A DNA stretch of 10,657 nucleotides from Alphaproteobacteria bacterium MarineAlpha9_Bin7 (GTDB lineage: Bacteria > Pseudomonadota > Alphaproteobacteria > UBA7887): assembly GCA_002938115.1 (NCBI GenBank), contig PTKD01000051.1:1-10657 (forward strand), written 5' to 3'. This document shows positions 7,970 to 10,657 of this stretch, in pieces; the stretch's first letter is position 1, and each line of letters begins with the position of its first letter. Below the pieces are notes generated by a model that saw nothing but the letters and a program-made list of their open reading frames with translations, had not been told where the DNA came from and ran no database searches. The position numbers were made by a program, and so were the translations under genes.

Positions 7970-7983
7970 CCGAAACTATTCGG
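7970..7983. promoter_or_regulatory. Dyad CCGAA-ACTA-TTCGG upstream of the pump operon
   Basis: This is a perfect 5-bp inverted repeat with a 4-base spacer. It shares the spacer length and the core ATATC(C/G)GAATA with the dyad at 7912-7923, the two centres being 59 bp apart (between five and six helical turns). It is a candidate operator for the RND operon. Confidence 0.3.
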
Positions 7984-8077
7984 ATATCTCTTTAAAGACC
8001 CGCACAAGACAGAAAACAGAAAAAAGTTAAAATGAGCTTCTCAAACAATTATTACGGCCAAGCAGTGTACTGAAATA

Positions 8078-8092
8078 AAATCACCGTGATTT
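8078..8092. promoter_or_regulatory. Perfect 15-bp palindrome between the divergent pump operon and deacetylase gene
   Basis: AAATCACCGTGATTT has 7-bp arms around one central base and lies 36 bases before the deacetylase start codon, in an AT-rich stretch. Size and symmetry suit a dimeric helix-turn-helix regulator. Its place in a divergent region means it could act on the deacetylase gene, the pump operon, or both. I could not assign convincing -35 and -10 boxes around it, so activation and repression cannot be told apart. Confidence 0.4.
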
Positions 8093-8128
8093 AAATGCTC
8101 TGAATCTAAGATCCGGATAAACATTAGC

Positions 8129-9049
8129 ATGACTACCCTAATATACACTCACAAAGCCTGCATGAACCACGACACTGGCGATAACCATCCCGAACGCGCC
8201 GAAAGACTTCGTGCGGTGCTGGACGCATTGGCAATGCCATCACTGTCCGTACTTGATCATCGCGAAGCTCCCCTGGCAACATTAAGCCAATTGACCCGGG
8301 TTCACCGTAGAACTTATATCGATCAAGCGCTTTCGACTGTGCCTTCTTCTGGACACGCATACCTCGACCCCGACACTGTAATTTCTCCACGGTCCGGAGA
8401 GGCCGCACGTCGTGCCGCCGGAGCGGTTTGTGGTGCCGTAGATGCTGTAATGCACGGTGACGCGACACGTGCATTTTGCGCGGTCCGGCCTCCCGGACAT
8501 CACGCTGACTCCGACCACGCAATGGGGTTTTGCATTTTCAACAACGTAGCCGTCGGGGCTGCACACGCTCTTGTCCAGTACGATATTCGGCGCGTCGCAA
8601 TAGTGGATTTTGATGTTCATCACGGGAATGGTACCCAGAACATTTTCTCCCGAGAACCCAGAATACTACTCACCGGAAGCCACCAGATGCCTCTATATCC
8701 GGGTTCAGGTGCCGCATCTGAGGTCGGTATCGGAAATATCGTCAACATGCCATTAACGCCAAACTCCGGCAGAAAAGAATTTGAAGCCCAGTGGCGTACC
8801 CACGGGTTGGCCCGTCTGGCTACATTTGAACCCCAACTTATCTTTATCTCAGCTGGTTTCGATGGTCACCGCGATGACCCCCTAGCGCAACTAGAACTGG
8901 CAGGAGTGGACTACGCTTGGCTAACGAATGAAATTGTAAAAATCGCGGAGCAATCCGCGGCTGGTCGAGTTATCTCTACGCTTGAAGGCGGTTACCAACT
9001 CGACGCTCTCGCTGATTCATGCGTCGCACACGTAAAAGCACTTATGTAA
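8129..9049 (+). CDS. Histone-deacetylase-family zinc amidohydrolase (class II / acetylpolyamine amidohydrolase-like)
   Basis: The 306-residue protein has all the catalytic signatures of the family, which removes acetyl groups from lysine or polyamine amides through an active-site zinc. RPPGHHA (120-126) holds the paired histidines H124-H125 that activate water. DFDVHHGNGTQ (160-170) holds the zinc ligands D162 and H164. SAGFDGHRDDPL (241-252) holds the third ligand D245. EGGY (286-289) holds the transition-state tyrosine Y289. MGFCIFNNVAV (132-142) is also typical. No signal peptide is present, so it acts in the cytoplasm. The length is near the minimum for a single deacetylase domain. Bacterial members act on acetylpolyamines, other small amides or acetylated proteins; the sequence does not decide between these. 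It starts at ATG 8129 with only a weak purine stretch (GGATAA) before it. It is transcribed away from the pump operon and stands alone. Confidence 0.93.
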   Translation: MTTLIYTHKACMNHDTGDNHPERAERLRAVLDALAMPSLSVLDHREAPLATLSQLTRVHRRTYIDQALSTVPSSGHAYLDPDTVISPRSGEAARRAAGAVCGAVDAVMHGDATRAFCAVRPPGHHADSDHAMGFCIFNNVAVGAAHALVQYDIRRVAIVDFDVHHGNGTQNIFSREPRILLTGSHQMPLYPGSGAASEVGIGNIVNMPLTPNSGRKEFEAQWRTHGLARLATFEPQLIFISAGFDGHRDDPLAQLELAGVDYAWLTNEIVKIAEQSAAGRVISTLEGGYQLDALADSCVAHVKALM

Positions 9050-9079
9050 CAGCAGAAGGTGCAAGGTCGTGGGCCCGAA

Positions 9080-9556
9080 CTATTGATTATTCGCAATTTG
9101 CCAGGTCCCGTCTGGCTGGCGGCACGCCGTACCGTACGCATCCTGAGTTTCTCCGCCTACCGTGATTGTTTGTTGGAACTCCCGACAATACTGTCCAGAT
9201 TCCGTCTGGTAAGTCTGCGTTGGTGTGTAGGTACCCGAATTACCTGAATCCGGATTGGCCCAACTTGTCGTGGTGCCAGTAGAAGAAGTATCGATAGCTT
9301 CATTGTATGCTTGAGTGGCATAAAGCTGGTCTGCTTTATCTAGCGATTGGCCGATCCCGCTCCCGACCAGGGCTCCCAGCAGAACACCGGCCCCAACGGC
9401 CACTAATTGGCCTGTGCCATCGCCAACTTGAGCCCCTGCTATTCCGCCGATAGCAGCACCAACCGCAGCCCCGATCCCCTCCTTTGGTCCTATATCTTTC
9501 ATACATGCTGAAAGCAGCACCGCAAAAGCCATGATTAACAAGGAAGTTGATTTCAT
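9080..9556 (-). CDS. Glycine-zipper outer-membrane lipoprotein, 17-kDa surface-antigen type
   Basis: This is a 158-residue lipoprotein precursor. Residues 1-17 form a signal peptide ending in the lipobox LLSAC, so C18 would be lipidated. The next residue is Met rather than Asp, so sorting to the outer membrane is expected. Residues 27-71 form a glycine zipper (GIGAAVGAAIGGIAGAQVG, then GVLLGALVGSGIG), which packs as a pair of membrane helices. A Ser/Thr-rich linker (90-118) leads to a C-terminal domain with YCREFQQTITVGG (123-135), YGTACRQPDGTWQI (141-154) and cysteines C124 and C145. This C-terminal pattern is typical of the rickettsial 17-kDa antigen and related surface proteins, which are of structural or unknown function. 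The start at 9556 is supported by GAGGG 7 bases upstream. It is a single gene, convergent with the deacetylase gene, and the 30-base gap between their stop codons holds no clear terminator. Confidence 0.9.
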   Translation of the reverse strand: MKSTSLLIMAFAVLLSACMKDIGPKEGIGAAVGAAIGGIAGAQVGDGTGQLVAVGAGVLLGALVGSGIGQSLDKADQLYATQAYNEAIDTSSTGTTTSWANPDSGNSGTYTPTQTYQTESGQYCREFQQTITVGGETQDAYGTACRQPDGTWQIANNQ

Positions 9557-9563
9557 ATCATCG

Positions 9564-9568
9564 CCCTC
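9564..9568 (-). promoter_or_regulatory. Ribosome binding site of the lipoprotein gene
   Basis: On the minus strand GAGGG lies 7 bases before ATG 9556, a well-placed site that supports this start. Confidence 0.7.
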
Positions 9569-9614
9569 AAATCCAAAGGTGTCACCAACTTCTGCAATTA
9601 AACTCCCAAAAGTC

Positions 9615-9645
9615 TAATACGTATGTGACACCAGTCACATCAAAC
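9615..9645 (-). promoter_or_regulatory. Possible sigma-70-type promoter of the lipoprotein gene
   Basis: On the minus strand TTGATG (plus-strand 9640-9645) and TATTAG (9615-9620) each match the -35 and -10 consensus at four of six positions and are separated by 19 bases, slightly longer than ideal; shifting the -35 box to TGATGT gives 18. The leader would be about 50 bases. The assignment is weak on its own, but it places the palindrome at 9623-9640 within the promoter. Confidence 0.3.
9623..9640. promoter_or_regulatory. Perfect 18-bp palindrome with CRP-type half-sites upstream of the lipoprotein gene
   Basis: ATGTGACACCAGTCACAT is an exact inverted repeat with 7-bp arms and a 4-base spacer. 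It contains TGTGA-N6-TCACA, the core recognition pattern of CRP-type regulators. It lies 66 bases before the lipoprotein start and overlaps or adjoins the only plausible promoter boxes there, so repression at this promoter is possible. The nearest plus-strand gene begins more than 400 bases away, which makes the lipoprotein gene the likely target. The half-site match is seen directly; the identity of the regulator is inference. Confidence 0.55.
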
Positions 9646-10048
9646 TTGGAAGACAGAAGCACCGCAGTTGTAGCAGACAATCTACCTGCAAAAAATCAAG
9701 AGCACCATATTGTCAGCGATTATTATATAAGAATGCAATATGTCAAAAAAACGGCCACTGGATAACGAGTCTGATGTCGATACCGGAATTAGATGATCCG
9801 CTAACCCTATTCCATAACTGGCGCGGACGCCATAAAGCAGCGGGCTCTCGTCATCAGTAGTTTATGTAGATCTTTAGGGGCTTCACAAAAAGATATTAGA
9901 GTTAACCTCGCCACGAAGGTACCCGTTAAAATAGGGTCGAAGTTGCTGGGAGCCCATCCACAAAAATGCCTGACAGAGTGACTGGATTTGTGTAACTGCA
10001 TCGGTGCCATATAGTCATCACTCTTCTGGGTTTTCCTAGAGAGTAATT
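9641..10048. other. Gene-poor spacer with short unassigned reading frames
   Basis: About 400 bases hold no protein I recognise. The left third is AT-rich (notably 9715-9750). Two short plus-strand frames overlap in different phases: ATG 9740 to TGA 9796 (MSKKRPLDNESDVDTGIR) and ATG 9774 to TAG 9860 (MSIPELDDPLTLFHNWRGRH and eight more residues). A third plus-strand frame is open from 9805 to TGA 9981 but has no start codon. A 67-codon minus-strand frame (9807-10010) covers the same bases. None has a convincing ribosome site. This could be a small decayed gene, an untranslated region or plain spacer. The right end carries the probable promoter of the next gene. Confidence 0.4.
9988..10015 (+). 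promoter_or_regulatory. Probable promoter of the glycosyltransferase gene
   Basis: TATAGT (10010-10015) matches five of six -10 positions. TTGTGT (9988-9993) is a partial -35 box with 16 bases between. Transcription would start near 10022, giving a leader of under 30 bases that carries the ribosome site AGAGAG (10038-10043) 5 bases before ATG 10049. Confidence 0.45.
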
Positions 10049-10657
10049 ATGAAGATTCTCGAACTCTGCGCGGTAGATTTTACACTGTATCATTTCTTAA
10101 TGCCGCTGGTCCGAGGGATCGCCTCGAAAGGTCACGAAGTGGTTGTAGCGTGTGCGGAGGGTGTAAGGGTGGCGGAGGTACGGGGACAAGGGGTGCGGAT
10201 CGAAACCATCCCATTTTCACGCCAAATTACGGCCTTTCGACAGCATCTGCGGTCCTACTGGGAATTGTCAGAGCTGCTACGTCGAGAGGAGTTTGATATA
10301 GTCCACGTGCATACCCCGGTTGCTGCAGCTATCGGCCGTGTCGCAGCCTGGAGAGCAGGTGTGCCGAAGGTTGTCTACACAGCGCACGGATTTTATTTTC
10401 ACGAGCACATGCAGTTTTGGAAACGCTGGTTTTTTGTTGGAATGGAGTGGTTGTTAGGCCGAATCACAGATGTTTTATTTACTCAAGCTGAGGAAGACGC
10501 GTCGACAGCGCGTCGCTATAGGCTTTGTCGGGGTGGGGTGATCGAGGCAATCCATAATGGGGCGGATCCGGCAAGATTTTACCCATCCTGCGATCCGCTT
10601 GAGCAAGAGCAAATGCGTGTCCACAACAGCACCGGCGCTGATGCCTGCGTGATCGTA
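10049..10657 (+). CDS. GT4-type glycosyltransferase, N-terminal part (3' end outside window)
   Basis: From ATG 10049 the frame stays open for 203 codons to the right edge. The N-terminus MKILELCAVDF with GIASKGHEVVVACAEG is the first strand and turn of a Rossmann-like GT-B acceptor domain. FDIVHVHTPVAAAIGRVAA (82-100), VVYTAHGFYFHEH (108-120) and AIHNGADPARFYP (167-179) are the standard signposts of family 4 enzymes that add sugars during polysaccharide or glycan assembly, as in PglA- and EpsD-like proteins. The C-terminal nucleotide-sugar-binding domain with its EX7E motif lies outside the window, so donor and product cannot be judged. The hydrophobic, aromatic stretch around 123-137 (FWKRWFFVGMEWLLG) suggests contact with the inner membrane, where lipid-linked sugars are built. 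A probable promoter and a purine-rich ribosome site precede it, so it may be the first gene of a capsule, O-antigen or exopolysaccharide operon. Confidence 0.88.
   Translation, partial: MKILELCAVDFTLYHFLMPLVRGIASKGHEVVVACAEGVRVAEVRGQGVRIETIPFSRQITAFRQHLRSYWELSELLRREEFDIVHVHTPVAAAIGRVAAWRAGVPKVVYTAHGFYFHEHMQFWKRWFFVGMEWLLGRITDVLFTQAEEDASTARRYRLCRGGVIEAIHNGADPARFYPSCDPLEQEQMRVHNSTGADACVIV

Noticed and set aside
7461..8030. A 189-codon plus-strand reading frame opposite the adaptor gene
   Set aside because: It is fully antisense to a well-supported adaptor and its promoter region, is rich in Arg, Asn and Thr without domains, and has no ribosome site. It is a shadow frame.
8133..8623. Minus-strand frames of 129 and 113 codons opposite the deacetylase gene
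   Set aside because: They overlap the catalytic coding region of an intact, motif-complete enzyme and show no recognisable domain.
9071..9076. GGGCCC between the convergent deacetylase and lipoprotein genes as a terminator
   Set aside because: A 6-base self-complementary site without a loop or T-run cannot form an intrinsic terminator.
9547..9765. A 72-codon plus-strand frame upstream of the lipoprotein
   Set aside because: It overlaps the lipoprotein start, its ribosome site and the palindrome, has no ribosome site of its own and shows no protein-like features.

Overview
The window looks like the chromosome of a Gram-negative proteobacterium, most likely an alphaproteobacterium. The evidence is an OmpA-domain envelope protein, an RND efflux pump, an outer-membrane-type lipoprotein, and a MotA/ExbB-like tail plus OmpA pair of the kind I know from alphaproteobacteria. 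Base composition is moderate and coding density is high until about position 9560. I see no tRNA, rRNA, IS element, CRISPR array or phage gene. The taxonomic call is an inference from gene families.

Layout. (1) 1-2345, + strand: an envelope operon made of the C-terminal end of a probable MotA/TolQ/ExbB-like channel protein, a TM/coiled-coil/OmpA (MotB-like) protein, and an unrecognised single-pass membrane protein beginning 3 bases after it. (2) 2389-7883, - strand: a three-gene operon read from right to left, consisting of an RND periplasmic adaptor, an RND permease of about 1050 residues, and a FAD-dependent D-amino-acid dehydrogenase related to DauA. Gaps are 16 and 10 bases. It converges on the first operon. 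(3) 7884-8128: a divergent control region containing several dyads. (4) 8129-9049, + strand: a zinc-dependent histone-deacetylase-family amidohydrolase. (5) 9080-9556, - strand: a glycine-zipper surface-antigen-type lipoprotein, convergent with the deacetylase gene and preceded by a perfect 18-bp palindrome with CRP-type half-sites. (6) 9557-10048: about 490 bases without a recognisable gene, holding the lipoprotein promoter, two overlapping short reading frames, and a probable promoter for the next gene. (7) 10049 to the right edge, + strand: the N-terminal half of a GT4-type glycosyltransferase, probably the start of a surface-polysaccharide locus.

How the genes may work together. The left operon is probably an ion-driven inner-membrane complex that reaches peptidoglycan; what it does is unknown. 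The pump operon has an inner-membrane transporter and its adaptor but no outer-membrane channel or regulator in view, so it must borrow a TolC-type channel. Its third gene is an amino-acid-oxidising enzyme, which suggests that the pump and enzyme may handle related compounds. The enzyme keeps the carboxylate-binding arginines expected of the DauA family but lacks the residue that reads the D-arginine side chain. Nothing here is clearly a defence or mobile system. The best leads for something undescribed are the left-hand envelope operon and the altered dehydrogenase.
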